Assembly: GCA_006384855.1 (NCBI GenBank)
Contig: VCJN01002406.1
Location: 1 to 64,000 of the forward strand
Source: Tetraselmis striata
Taxonomy: Eukaryota > Chlorophyta > Chlorodendrophyceae > Chlorodendrales > Chlorodendraceae
Length of the DNA: 64,000 bases
Direction: 5' to 3'
Within the stretch, counting starts at the first letter, position 1. Each line of letters opens with the position of its first letter. Made by a program: the position numbers and the translations under genes. The notes under the pieces were generated by a model, which searched no databases, was not told where the DNA came from, and was given only the letters and a program-made list of their open reading frames with translations. This document shows, piece after piece, positions 22,167 through 33,446 of this stretch.

Positions 22167-25100
22167 CACACACGCACACGCACACGGCCGTGTTTCAGAT
22201 GCCTGCGGGTGTGCGGCGGTGGGCAGTCCCCCGGCGCCGCTCCTCACCTGCGGGTGCTTGGTGGTGGTGCGCAGCACGTGCCGGTAGTGCGGCAGCGGGT
22301 TGTACGTGGCGCTGACGGAAATGAGGTCGGTGACCAGGGGGCAGGCCAGCCCCGGGGAGCGCTGCAGCAGGCACCCCACCAGCTCCGCCGCCATCTCTCT
22401 CGCAAATGTGGCGTTCACCTGCCAAATCCAACAGGTTGGAAGGGGGGGGGGGGGGTAGTTAAGACCAGTGTAGCAATGCCACTCTCAATTACGTGGCCTA
22501 AGAGGGCGCGGCGACAGGTGACTGGTGCGCCATTTGTTCCATCAGGAGTGGGTAGAATATGTGAGTTTTTCCCAGGGGGAGGGGCGGTATTGGTATCGAG
22601 GGACCGGCTGTATTGAATCGCACAGATACGCACACATCCGGTCAAATCCAAGCCGCAAGTCTGCCCCTGAGTCCCCGGGCCGGAGTTACATGTATAACAT
22701 CCAGCTGGAATAACACTGAATTGCACAGTAACTGCACAGTGATTGCATGCAGTTGGCCAAGGGAGCTTGCGCAACCCTGTGATACATCTGTGAGAAGATT
22801 GTAATTTGGCCCGGACTGGGTGCACATTTGTTTCTCGCAAGTCGCAGTTGTGACAGCGGGTCGGCACCCGAGTGGCGTATTATTGCCAGTGCCGTTATCA
22901 GTATCGGTATCATCATGCCCTCTGGCGGGAGAGATATAGGGAGAAAAAGGAGGGAGAGGGAGAGAGAGGGAGAGAGAGGGAGAGGGAGAGAGAGGGAGAG
23001 TTGATAGTCTGGCGGGAGAGAGAGGGTGGGGAGGGAGAGCCAGAGTCAGTGAACCATGAGGCAGACTGCAGCACCTCCCGCGTCGGTGCGGAATGGCATT
23101 CCTACAGCAGTCCCGCCTCCTTCCAGCCTTGCGGCGAATCAGGCCCGACCATCGTCACAGCGACGCCCACCGGGAACAAAAGATGCCACTACGTAGGAGC
23201 GCACGGGTGCCGACGCAGTAAAAAGAACACTGCGAACATGAACCTGCCCTGCATGCCAGAATTCACAATGTAGACGAAACAATCGTGGAAATATGGGAGA
23301 TGTTCTTTTGGGTTGCATGCACGCCCAATTCGAGGATTTTAATAGGGGTTCTTATAGGTACATAGTACCCATAGGTGGCAGGGCCAAGCATGGCGACTGC
23401 CGCAGCCGGCGCACCTGCAGCTCGCTGCCCGCAGCGGCGCCACCCGCAGCAGCCAGCTTGTGAAGCGCGCGCGCTGTCAGCACCGCGACGTCGCCCAGGG
23501 CGGAGGCATTCACGCCGCGCGTGCTGGTGTCCCCAAACAGCGTGTCGTCTGCGCTGTCCAGGAAGCTCTCAAAGTAGGGGTTGGAGAACGCGGCGTCGTA
23601 CTCGGTGATCACCACGCCTGGCGGGCGCAGGAGGGAGTGGAAAGGGGGGGGTCAGGCGCAGCAGGTGCGGGGGGCAATCGCGGAGCACAGCGAGTGGTGA
23701 GGAGCACTGCCGCTGAGAGGGACTGAGCCCGAGATGGTGCAGCTGCGCGTCAAGCATGCTTCTGTCCGTGCCACATATTCCCCAGCAACGTCCATAACGA
23801 TATGTTATATTTATTTCATTCACCCCACGCGCCCTCCGGCCTGCACCGTGAGGAAACAAGGAGAGGTGTGAACGCAGCGCTTGATTTCTGAGTTAGGGGT
23901 GAGGACGCAGCCACAGTGACAGGAAAATCGCGAATAAAATGCTGTCAGGGGCCAGATACGTACAGGCAGACGAACGCTTGTACAGGCAGACTAGCGAATG
24001 CCTCGGCGGGTTGCTGGCAGGCCCAGTGTGGGGCTAATGGTAAAGGGTTTTCATACAGGTGCCGGACGCACCTGAAGAACCTGTGTAATAAGCCTCAAAT
24101 CGGGCTTGCATATGAACATATCCTGAAGTTCCGCTTCAGTCTCTTCCGCATCTGACCTCTGACAGGCTCTTTACTTGCGGTGTTCTTACTATCGCGCCGG
24201 CACCCGCATACAGATGAAACTATAGCGAATGCTCATGCAGGTTGCACGCAGGCCCAATCCTAACTGTAGTTGTCAACCGGGGCACCGCGAGGTGGGGGCC
24301 GAGGGAGGGGGGGGGGGGGAGGGAGGGGCACAGCGCGAGCGAGCGCCCACGCGCACCTGGGATGGAGGCGTTGGTGCGCAGGAAGGACATAAGGGAGGAG
24401 GGCGGGATGCCGGGGTTGCTTGTGCCTGCCTCGCGCACAGGCAGCCCCGCCTCGGCACCCTGCAAGGCGGCCACCAGCCCCGAGGCGTCCCCGAAGGCAG
24501 CGCCGCGCTGGCGGTGCACGTACACGCCGCCGCCAGCCTGCCCCACTGCGCCCAGCTCCACGACGCCGGCGATGGCGTGCTCGCCCAGAGGCTGCAGCGT
24601 CGACTCGCCCTAATGAGTCAGATGTACAGCATCAGGTGGGCGCCGCCATTAGCACCGTTGTTAGGCCCTGCGCAATGGCGGCAGCTGCACGCTGGCGCCG
24701 AGCTAAAGTCGGGTTCGCTATGGTTTCGGAGCATAGCGGTTTCGCGATCGGTGTGATTTCAGAGAATGCACGTAGAGTATTGTAACTTGGAGCAGTCACT
24801 TCTTCATCAGTGGCGAAGCCAAATGCTCCGAAACCATGGGACATTGGGTGTACGCATGCCGGCGCGTCTGCAGGTACATCGCTAAAAAGAGCGCTCTCCA
24901 TCCCGCAGACAGCTGCAAGCAATCAACTTGCATCTACATCAAATGTATGTACATGTTTGTTGCTCATAATTGCCGGCGACAAATCAAGCAAAGCATGTGT
25001 GGACCTGAATCGTCGCGTGTTCATCCCACACTCTAGAGAGAAGGGAAGGGAAGGGGGGGGGGGGGGGGGTCGCACCGTGGTGAGGTCCCACAGAAACTTG

Positions 25101-28100
25101 CGGGAGCCCATGTAGTCCCACGGCTCCCCCGCGAGCGGCGCAAACACCAGGTGCCTGCACGAGGCCATCACGCGGTAAAGCATCACCCCCTCTCCCCCGC
25201 GCCGCTGCTGGGACCCGTGGCGTCCAACAATGGGCCGCTGCAAGCACTTAGGGATCTTCAAATCATCTCCAGAAACAGCCAGGACTCCATTCTATGCCAA
25301 TAAAAATAGTCGAGCCTGAATCCACCCGAATCATGACTAAAGGCATAAGTACTACAGCTGCCGTCACGATCACACTGTGTATTCCAATTGTCCAGTGGAG
25401 ATGGAGGGCTGAATCAAGGCTGTGTTCCTGAATCCATATAGGAAATCAGCCAAACTTCACCTGAATTCACCGGTATTCAAGTGCGGCCTCCAGGCGTCCT
25501 GATTCGGTTGTAGGGTTTTCAGGGTCTGGGTTCCTAAACCCGGCAACTCCTAAGCGCATGCGTAGCCCTAGTCACGAGCCCATAATGCCGCCAGTGCGGG
25601 GTTGCACTTTGGGGGGGGGGGGGGGGGGGGGGGGGGAGGACTGACACATGGCTGAATTCACAGAATCAGATAGAATTCAGCATAAGTTCAATTGAATTCA
25701 CAGGATTTCAGCTAGCACTCAGATGAACTTTCAGGCATTCCTGTTCAACGGACTTATGTGTAACCCTGTTCGTCACGCCTCGGTGCGGCATTACGTGTTT
25801 GGAGGGGGGCGGGGGGGGGGGGGGGGGGGGGGGGTACTATAGATTAATTATCATTGGATTGAGATCAGAATTTCGCAGAATTACCATGGATTCACCTGGA
25901 ATTCAGCCGAAAATTCACGTGAAGTTTTCCGAATTCAGATTCGACTGACTCTCTGTATAGGCTGGATGTGACACCGCCGGTGGTATGCGTGTGTGTTGTT
26001 TTAGAGGGGGGAGGGGGTGGCGGGGGGGGGGGGGGGGGGGTAAGCGCACCTCTCGTAGGAGGCGGCCTGGTCGCCGGCAGAGAGCAGCTTGGCGGCAACA
26101 AGCAGCGCGATGAGGCCGGACATCGGCGCGTCCGCGCCCTGCGCGAGCCCCTTGAGGAAGGCGTCCGTGTCCGCCTGCGCCAGCACCAGGATGGCGCCTT
26201 TGCGCGCTGGCTCCAGGCTGTCGGGCACGTCCTGCCGCCCCCCCAGGACGAGAGCGCAGCGGCCAGGATCAGACATGCTGGTCTTGCCACAAGCGGAAAC
26301 CGCAGGAGTCGGGGGGGGGGGGGGGGGGGGGGGGGGTCAATCGAGGGGTCGCACCTGCTGGGGCGGCAGCGGTGGCATCGCCGCCCACACGCTGTGCCCG
26401 CCCAACGGCTGGCACGTGCCCTCCGAGATGCACTCCAGCGAGGAGCCCTGTGCGGTCATTGTGCCGTCCACGTCCGCGACATGCATCGCCCCGGTGAAGC
26501 CCTGCGCACCGCCGCCATCGCAATCACCGCCATTACCACCATCACCATCATCATCACCGTCATGATCACCATCATCAGCGGCAGCGGGCGCAGCACACAG
26601 AGCACGTGTCTGCACACACACTCCAGCGTGCGGCGCTGGGTGTCGTGTGGCTCTGTGGGTGAAAAGGTGTACACACATGGATGCGGCTTTGCGGGTGCTG
26701 CTCTTGTGCATGCCGCGCATCCTCACTAACAAAAAGAAGGTGGCCACTGGCATGAGATGCCAGAGCAGGGCCCCACGCAGTCCGAAAAGAGCGCCTGATC
26801 ACAAAGGGGGGGGGGAGGGGGGGACGCACGAGATCCAGGTTGGACATGGCCCTCTCCAGTGCGTCCAGCGTGCTGTCCGAGTCTAGCATGACGACTGGAA
26901 AGTCAAACCTGGGGCGCAGGGGGACAGCCCGGGTTGGGGGAGGGGGGGCAGCGGCTCAGCCTGGGAGTGCAGGGGCCAGGCAGGTGCATCCCTGTGTGCT
27001 AGCATGCCAGCAGCTGGACGAGCGAAGGGGGGGTATAAGATAGGGGGTTTGTTGAGAGAGAAGGAGGGGAGGGGGAGGGGGGGGGGGGGGGGTATGGGAG
27101 GGGGGGGCAGATCTGCGGGCCTTCTGACACCCACCTTTCGCGGCTCAGCCCGCTGCCCGCAGGGTTCCAGACATAGGAGCCGGGCTCGTAAGGCGCGTAC
27201 GCGGCACCGGGGAAAGGCGCTGCGCCAGACATCGCCGATGGCTTGCCTACATGGCGCCCGGGGTGACGGCGTCAGAGCGGCGTCCTTACCCCAGGCGGGG
27301 ACACAGAGGGTGAGGCTGTTTGGGGGGAGGGGGGGGGGGGGGGGGGGGGGGCACCGAGCCCGTCCACGGTGTAGTTGGTGACCAGCAGACCCCTCACGCG
27401 GCTGGCCAGGATGGGGTCGCCCGCCAGCCGCAGCAGCGTGGGCTCCATCAGCGACACGGGCGTGAGCAGCACCGCGGCGCCCAGAGACTCCGCCTGCTCC
27501 AGGTGGTCCACGCTCGTCAGCGGAAGCCCGCGCCCGCCTGTCCAGCCTGGTGGCGCAATCGCCGCCCCAATGCCCACGCCCACCCAGCCAGGGCGCATTC
27601 AGTCGCTAGGCAACGTGCCAGCCACAGCCCGTCCGCCAGTTATGAAGCAGTCACGCAATCACGGGTACAGGGCAGGTTCGCTCATTTCCAGTGTTCTTAC
27701 TGCGTTGGCAAAGACTAGTGTAATTTTGATATATATAATTACATGAGCTAGCAACAGAAGGCGATATCGGAAATCACCAAAATAAAAGGCAATCAGAAAG
27801 GTCCTGTAATTTTGATATATACAACATATAATTCATGTGCGTTCTTAAATCGAAAAATCTGTACAAGCCCCGCCCTCGCATGCAGTGGTGGGGGGGGCCG
27901 GGGGGGGGGGGGGGGGGGCGCTTGATGGGGATGGAAAGGAGCAGGGAGTATATGCCGCACCGGCGCAGCCGAGCTCGTGCGTGGCGTTGTGCAGCCGGAA
28001 GCAGAAGCCGGTGTTGGCGTTTAGCGGGAGCGTGGTGTACATGCGCGCTTGCAGGTCCCTCATGTTGTGCACGCTGCCCGCCTCGCCCGCCGCCGCCCGC

Positions 28101-28269
28101 CCTGGGCGTGGCCCGGCCCGCAAGTCAGCGGCCGCGGCGGGGGCGCGGAGACAGCGGGCGGGAGTACCGCTGCTGGTGTGATGGTCGGGCCCGCACCCGG
28201 AGTCCAGAGAAGCGGGAGCAGCAGGAGCAGCGGCAGCGCGCCCGCCCGCAACGCTGCGGCGGTCGGCAT
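20665..28269 (-). CDS. NCSTN: Nicastrin, gamma-secretase scaffold subunit
   Basis: Fifteen minus-strand exons join in frame to 738 residues (human 709): 28269-28197, 28101-27961, 27537-27355, 27219-27135, 26908-26830, 26650-26606, 26501-26355, 26282-26050, 25154-25076, 24609-24357, 23617-23415, 22418-22248, 21917-21777, 21416-21202, 20833-20665. Nicastrin is the type I membrane glycoprotein of gamma-secretase, which helps admit substrates to presenilin. A signal peptide (1-24) precedes LHNATHELGC, like the animal LNATHQIGC. EGTCQPLGGHSVW resembles the plant stretch. GEPWDYMGS (338-346) is the DYIGS region, retaining its Glu and Tyr. PPSSLMSFLRTNASIPG and ITEYDAAFSNPYFESF follow, then KYVPTHSTRL and a membrane segment (about 706-728) with a short basic tail. 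Donors are GTGC in 12 of 14 introns. Exon 6 (15 codons) is the least certain. Confidence 0.95.
22102..22186. repeat. (CA)n microsatellite in nicastrin intron 12
   Basis: About 85 bp of CA/TG dinucleotides with a few CG variants at the right end, roughly 60 bases after the 5' splice site of that intron. Confidence 0.95.
22938..23000. repeat. (GA)n-rich purine tract in nicastrin intron 11
   Basis: GGGAGA/GAGA units over about 60 bp, pyrimidine-rich on the gene's sense strand. No coding content. Confidence 0.9.
23203..23330 (-). repeat. Dispersed short repeat, reverse copy in nicastrin intron 11
   Basis: The reverse complement reads GCAGGGCAGGTTCATGTTCG, CAGTGTTCTTTTTACTGCG and TCGGCACCCGTGCG in the same order as the copies at 18090 and 24093. 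The GGGTTGCATGCACGCCCAAT word follows at 23312. Confidence 0.6.
24093..24200 (+). repeat. Dispersed short repeat, copy in nicastrin intron 10
   Basis: Words CTCAAATCGGGCTTGCAT, GACCTCTGACAGGCTC, TGTTCTTACT and CGCCGGCACCCGCAT align in order with the copy at 18090-18262. Confidence 0.6.
25611..25834 (-). repeat. Two long C tracts (sense strand) in nicastrin intron 8
   Basis: Plus-strand G runs at about 25611-25636 and 25803-25834, both inside the 895-bp intron between exons 8 and 9. They are separate from the tract at the donor of the same intron (about 26020-26040). Confidence 0.85.
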
Positions 28270-28749
28270 CGCACTGACAGGGAACAGAATAAATACGGCG
28301 ACCCGGCGAGGAAAAGGGGGGGCGGGGGGGGGGGGGGGGGGGGGGGGGGGGTGCTCTCGGCTAGGGTCGCCTGTCTGACGAGCTGCTGCGTTGTCCAACT
28401 GGCAGCGCCGCGCTATTCCGGCCAGAGCGTGGTGACTGGGCCCCGTCGACCTTCGGCTGGTTGACTGCGATCTGACCCACCACGACGATGGCGTTCTTAT
28501 TCAGTCGTAGCGGGGCGCCAGACACAGTAGGGCAAGGCAGCCGCGACGACGCCGCGAGCTACCATTGAGGCTCGGACGATGACGTTTTAATTGATAGTTG
28601 CACAGGTAAAATTGCAAAATAACAGGGTGCGTGTAAAATCATATGACCTTTTCAGTACTGGGCCATCAAAAAATTTAATGTTGGTTTATTTAGGTCCCAC
28701 TTCTCCTAAGAAAAAAAGTGGTGGGAGGGGGGGGAAGGGGATCGAATTT

Positions 28750-29600
28750 TGTTTATGGAGTTTCCCAACAATGTTAGCTGTCCTAGTGTGGCCCGTGCGG
28801 GCTGCCGGTGGTTCCAACAACCGCTTATGTTTCCGGCACCTCCAGATTTGTGAGGAGATATTCTCACAATATATATGCGATACACCCTCGCATGCTGTCA
28901 TCCACGGATCCTCCACGCTTTTGATAGAGCGTAGCTATCAACAAAAGCTACCTCCTTGCAGTAAAGCGCGGAGTCCACGAATAAATTCCCATTGTGGGTC
29001 GGTTCGCAAATGTCACGCCTTACAAAGGATATGATATGACCAACTAAAAGTGTCATATCACGAAAACCATAATATGACCAACTATCTGCGTCATATCATA
29101 CCGTGGCCAACTAGCAGTGCCAACCGCTACACCTAATACCTTTCGGGGAGGTGGGGGGTGAAATATTAGGAGATATTCTCACGATATATATACGATACAC
29201 TCTCGCAGTAGTGTGCCATCCACGGATCCTTGGCGCTTTTGATAGGGCGCGGCTAGCAAAAGCTACCTCCTTGCAAGATTTCAGTTCAGGTTGCCTCATC
29301 GTCTATGAGCGATGCGTTCCCGGCTAGGGAGTTACTCCGGACAGCCACCACCGCCATCTCGCCAACCATCTTCCAACTCGCTGCCTTCGGCAGCGGCTTC
29401 GCGTACTTGTGCGCGCAAGGGTCGCAAAGGTTGATCAAGTCCGCACCAAGGTTCCTTTTCCCGATAGTAGGGAGTCGCCGTGCCGCGCACATGCGTTACA
29501 TCATCAGACAGCGATAGACATATCCCCACGGTAGTGTGATTTTCCCGACTCGTGCGCCCAAGTTTGCTTTTTATTGTTCCTGCCATGGCTTTGCAGCTTG
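28750..29600 (+). mobile_element. Split-repeat element, truncated copy with an insertion in its A repeat
   Basis: The start matches the A repeat (GTTTATGGAGTTTCCCAACA, TAGCTGTCCTAGTG). The match breaks near 28825 and resumes near 29285 (GCCTCATCGTCTATGAGCGA onward). It then runs into internal sequence (GCTGCCTTCGGCAGCGGCTT, GTACTTGTGCGCGC, TTTGCAGCTTG) until about 29600. About 460 bp of unrelated sequence therefore interrupts the repeat. No B repeat or A2 is seen on the right, so the copy is truncated. Confidence 0.7.
28854..29275 (+). repeat. Direct repeat pair (about 107 bp) within the insertion
   Basis: 28854-28960 and 29169-29275 share GGAGATATTCTCAC, ATCCACGGATCCT, GCTTTTGATAG and AAAGCTACCTCCTTGCA in the same order. 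Between them is AT-rich sequence with repeated AATATGACCAACT / TCATATCA words. The pair might bound a small LTR-like or foldback insertion. Confidence 0.7.
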
Positions 29601-31050
29601 ATTTATTGCCGATCTCTAAAACGAAGTTCCAAAACGAATATGCGCGCATATCTTGCAAGGGAAACAACACTAGGGCGTGATATTGTACAAACATGTGTAG
29701 CTAGCATGGACGCATTGCGTGGCACTGCGATCGTTGGGAGCACTATGAGTTCGTATTTGAGTTGCTCACTACGCTTCAAAATTAATGGTAAGCGAATTGT
29801 TGTAATGCAAGGCTACTTGGTGAGCATTTTTCGAGTATTAACGCATTACGAAACCCTCCGAGCTGGGGACGCGGCGTGACCTGTCGGTGTTTACAATTAA
29901 TTCGGGGTGCGAAAACTACTGCTTGTATCGTAGAATTCTGATGGAAATATAACCGATCTATGCCGAATTCGGACTTACGGGGGTTTTTAGAGTTGGATAC
30001 GTGCGTGCCCCACCGTGTAGAGCTAGTGGCGCGCTACCATATGAAGCGGTTGCCAAGAGGTGCGCATGCTCAATCATTCCAAAAAATTCGCCGCCTACGC
30101 GAGTACGTGCCTTGACGGGTTTAACACTTGTGTACGCATGCATTTATTATGAGCGGCTGGAAAGGCGCGATGCGGGATCAGTTGCGGTACCATGCGAACC
30201 CATCTATGGTCAGTCTACTGCTATAGAGCCATGCCAAAGACTCCTCATGCGCTGCGCGGAGGAATAATTTTCTGAATATTTGTGCTAATGTAAACTTGCG
30301 ATGTGCGAAATTCGCGCCTCGTTTTTACATCTGCATACACATCAATGTACATAGCCAAATCTATTCAATCTAAAACATGGGGGTTGCAGCCACCACTCCT
30401 ACCCAACATACCCCTATATTACGATTGGCACCACGCGACGCGCGCTTCGATTGCGTGTGAGCACAGACCCTACCCACAGTAGGGTTTGCCATTTATTTTG
30501 AAGCGTAGTGTACTTGTGTTATCTCAGTTTCTACCGCTCAGTTGCGAGCGGGCACGGCTCGGAAAACTCGTATTTCTGAAGGGACTTCATGTATCAGTAG
30601 GGTGTCTTCAGGCCATTTCCGGAAGGTTTTTTCCGCCCTCGGGATAGGATTGGCACCAGTGAAACCCTTGCAGAGTCTCTACGACGGCCGTTTAGGCGGC
30701 GATCCAGTTGCGGAAAGCCCTGGGTAGGCGACGCTCCGTCATAGTCAACAAGCGAATTGCCGAAGCATTATTATGCAAGACTCATTAGATGCCAGTGACG
30801 GAATGTCCAACACCGTCTTAAACATTGCTGCCATCAAAATGCCCGGCATTGACCACGAAAGGTCCACCCTACCCGTTTGGGCGTCGGCCCATTCGAGCAA
30901 TGCGAGTCGGGGCAAGCCCCAACCGGCGGGGCAAGGCGTTTCGGGAGTGCTATACATGCGCAACAAAAAGGCGATGTGAGTAGGGAGGGCCCGACGCCAT
31001 AGCAGGACAAATTCCCATTCCCAGTAAAATCCAAGGTGCCGCGTGGAGGG
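29600..31050. other. No gene recognised
   Basis: Short frames only. No domain, RNA gene or convincing repeat was seen. A G tract at about 31059-31082 ends the stretch. Confidence 0.45.
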
Positions 31051-31079
31051 AGGGCGGCGGGGGGGGGGGGGGGGGGGGG

Positions 31080-32640
31080 GGGACAAATAAAAACATGCAG
31101 TTAAGTCCTCAGGTGATGACGCAATAACATGACTACTGATAAAATCCCTGAACTCCGGAACTTACAACCCCAAACTATGACATTGATACCCCCACTGCGG
31201 ACACTCCACCAACATATGTTCGATAGTCTCAGATTCGCTTCCGCCACATGCAGGGCAGTGTTCAAGTAATAACCGCTTGGGGACGGCACGAATCCGGGCC
31301 AATCAGCGGGGAGAGGGAAATACTCGGGTGCGTAATCGTATTAAAATGTACAGCCCGGCCACATCCCCTGCGCGGAGACACCCACACCGTAATGTGGCAA
31401 CGGGTTTACGCATAAGACGCATGAACATATATGCCCCAGGTGTTATTGCGTGCTAACGATGCCGACGATTCGTAACGCGCCCACACCGATGCCTTTACTA
31501 GTTTAGCGGCTTCGCGCGTGGCTAGTGACCTTCACTCAAGTGGAAGGTGCGCCCGCCCCTCAGCTAGCCCTACGTTCGCCCTAGCTAGTCGATCTAACCA
31601 CCGCATAGTCCCCGACGTCCACGTGTTAGGGCGCGCCCGACTTGGTTGATCTACTAAGTGGCTGGGTTATACATGTATTCAAGTCGGATGCTTTAAGGAA
31701 CGCCCGAGCCCGTGCCGCAACGGTTGTAGCCTCTATGGGTGCAATATTCTATTCCGGCATCATCGGTGCAGTGACTACCACCTCATGGGAGTTTTAACCC
31801 ACCTCAATAAAGAACCGCAAGCACTGATTGAATACGGTTTGTAATTTACTTGCGCAGCCAGCTCTATCCATACCCCATACTTCACACCCGTAAGTTAGAA
31901 TTGGTAGTACACATGTTTTAAAGACAGACACACGCACATTAACATGAATTATGTCATGTCCACCGGCTAATACCGAATAATCGAGCGCCTCAATGGCGCG
32001 TTTACCCTTTTGCTTAATAGCCCGGTCTTCTACTATGTGCCGCATACCTAAATCCGAGTTAATGACCGTACTCAATAAGAACCTATATTCATTTACAACC
32101 GGTACCCGTTTCCCCCCCAAGCTGCCATCGGGCAGCTTGTTTGCGTAACGCGGTCTCGTCGGAATGTCAGCCTAATGCCATCACCCCATACTTAAGCACC
32201 TCAAACCCCATAAAATGGTCCTCCGCTCATTGCGAGAAGTGGGCGAACATGCATGGCATACATGTTGTCGAACGAGCATGCATGTGATACCAACATCGTC
32301 GCCCGCGTACAACATACCTGGCACCGCCCGTAGTGGTTGCCTTATTGCCGCTTACATGTCGGCGCACCCTGGTACATCACACCTAGATGTTATACCCCAT
32401 CCAATATATCGTAAATAAATATGTTGAATTGGATGGGGGAAGCGGGGCACCCATGTCGGAGGCCACGCTCTATGTGTATGGGGTCTGATAGTGTTCTCGT
32501 GGCCACTCCTGTCTTAACCCGTAACCATATTATCCGCCTGAATAAATAAGTTTTAATGAAGGTGAGCATATGACCCGTGCCTCCTTCTGCTTGTAGTTTT
32601 AGGAATTAAAGCTCATGGGGAACGGTGTCATATGCCTTCC
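31080..32640 (-). pseudogene. LINE (non-LTR retrotransposon) reverse transcriptase relic
   Basis: Read on the minus strand: KAYDTVPHE (32640-32614, the FxxAYD region), GLRHGCPASPIQFNIFIYDIL (about 32480-32415) and a disrupted YADD (MLYAGDD, about 32295-32320). It continues with NEYRFLLSTVINSDLGMRHI and CVLPILTYGCEVWGMDR (32100-31850). A terminal CPACGGSESETIEHMLVEC (31255-31200) follows, the C-x2-C...H...C motif found at the end of many LINE ORF2 proteins. Stops and frame changes separate the parts, so it is dead. The 5' end (endonuclease) was not recognised. Confidence 0.88.
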
Positions 32641-33446
32641 AAAAGTGAATACATCCCGCGTACGTGGGTAGACCTAGCGAGTAACGCTTGGCGGCGAGCC
32701 GCGATATCAAGCAAGCTGGCGACTTGCATGTATGGGGCCCTCCTCATTTCTGGGAGGTATTCAGGCTAAAGTGGATGAGTTCAGGTAAAGTTTGGTGGAC
32801 TTCGGGCTGTACCTGTACCCTGAACTGCAGGCCCTACATCGCAATCCTGGTGTTCACGACCCAATCCCGTGGCTAGACCCTATCATAGACCTATGTTCCG
32901 CTGTGCAAAACCTACGACTAGACGAATTGGAAATTTTGCGGTGATGCGCTCTGCTGCCACTCGCGTTATTCGGTGCCAAAGCACGCGCCGCGGCTCACGT
33001 CGCGCGCTCATGACGAGTCCATGTATTTGAAAGGATTAGTCGCGGTGATGAACAATGGCGGCCGCCGTGATCGCGAGAGGGCACCGGCAATATGGCGACT
33101 AGTCCAGGATCACGCACGAGGCGCCGCGTGCTCGTCAGGCAACGTCCGCGCCGATTGGACCTCGGCCCTCATCTGCTGCGTGACAGACGGATAGCGCTGA
33201 AACGACAGCTGAGCCAGAGCTGAGCGTTCAGTGTTGCTGGTGATCATAGCGGTTGCTTAACTGCCCAGGCCAACGTGTTACTGTCGCGCACGACATAACG
33301 GCGGACGGTAGTTTTGTGCCCACCCTAATAGCGGCACGGCGCAAGAACTCAACGCGCTCTTGAACACTCCCTGCGGAACGGCCTCTCTCTCTCTCTCTCT
33401 CTCTCTCTCGCCTCATTTTCTATCTTAAATCGGAAACCGGGGGAAA
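32641..33446. other. No gene recognised; promoter side of the two-pass membrane gene
   Basis: A (CT)n run at 33383-33409 lies about 40 bases before the ATG at 33447 and would fall in the 5' untranslated region or core promoter. Otherwise only short frames. Confidence 0.5.
33383..33409 (+). repeat. (CT)n microsatellite upstream of the membrane-protein gene
   Basis: Thirteen CT units ending about 38 bases before the start codon. Pyrimidine-rich initiator-like tracts are common in algal 5' regions, but no regulatory role is shown. Confidence 0.9.

Noticed and set aside
22038..22616. Cys-Val and Thr-His repeat proteins
   Set aside because: They are translations of the CA/TG microsatellite in nicastrin intron 12.
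26510..26605. Met/Val- or Asp/Gly-rich exon from the CAT/ATG repeats
   Set aside because: Treating this stretch as an intron joins nicastrin exons 6 and 7 in phase and restores agreement with the plant protein, so the repeat is more likely intronic.
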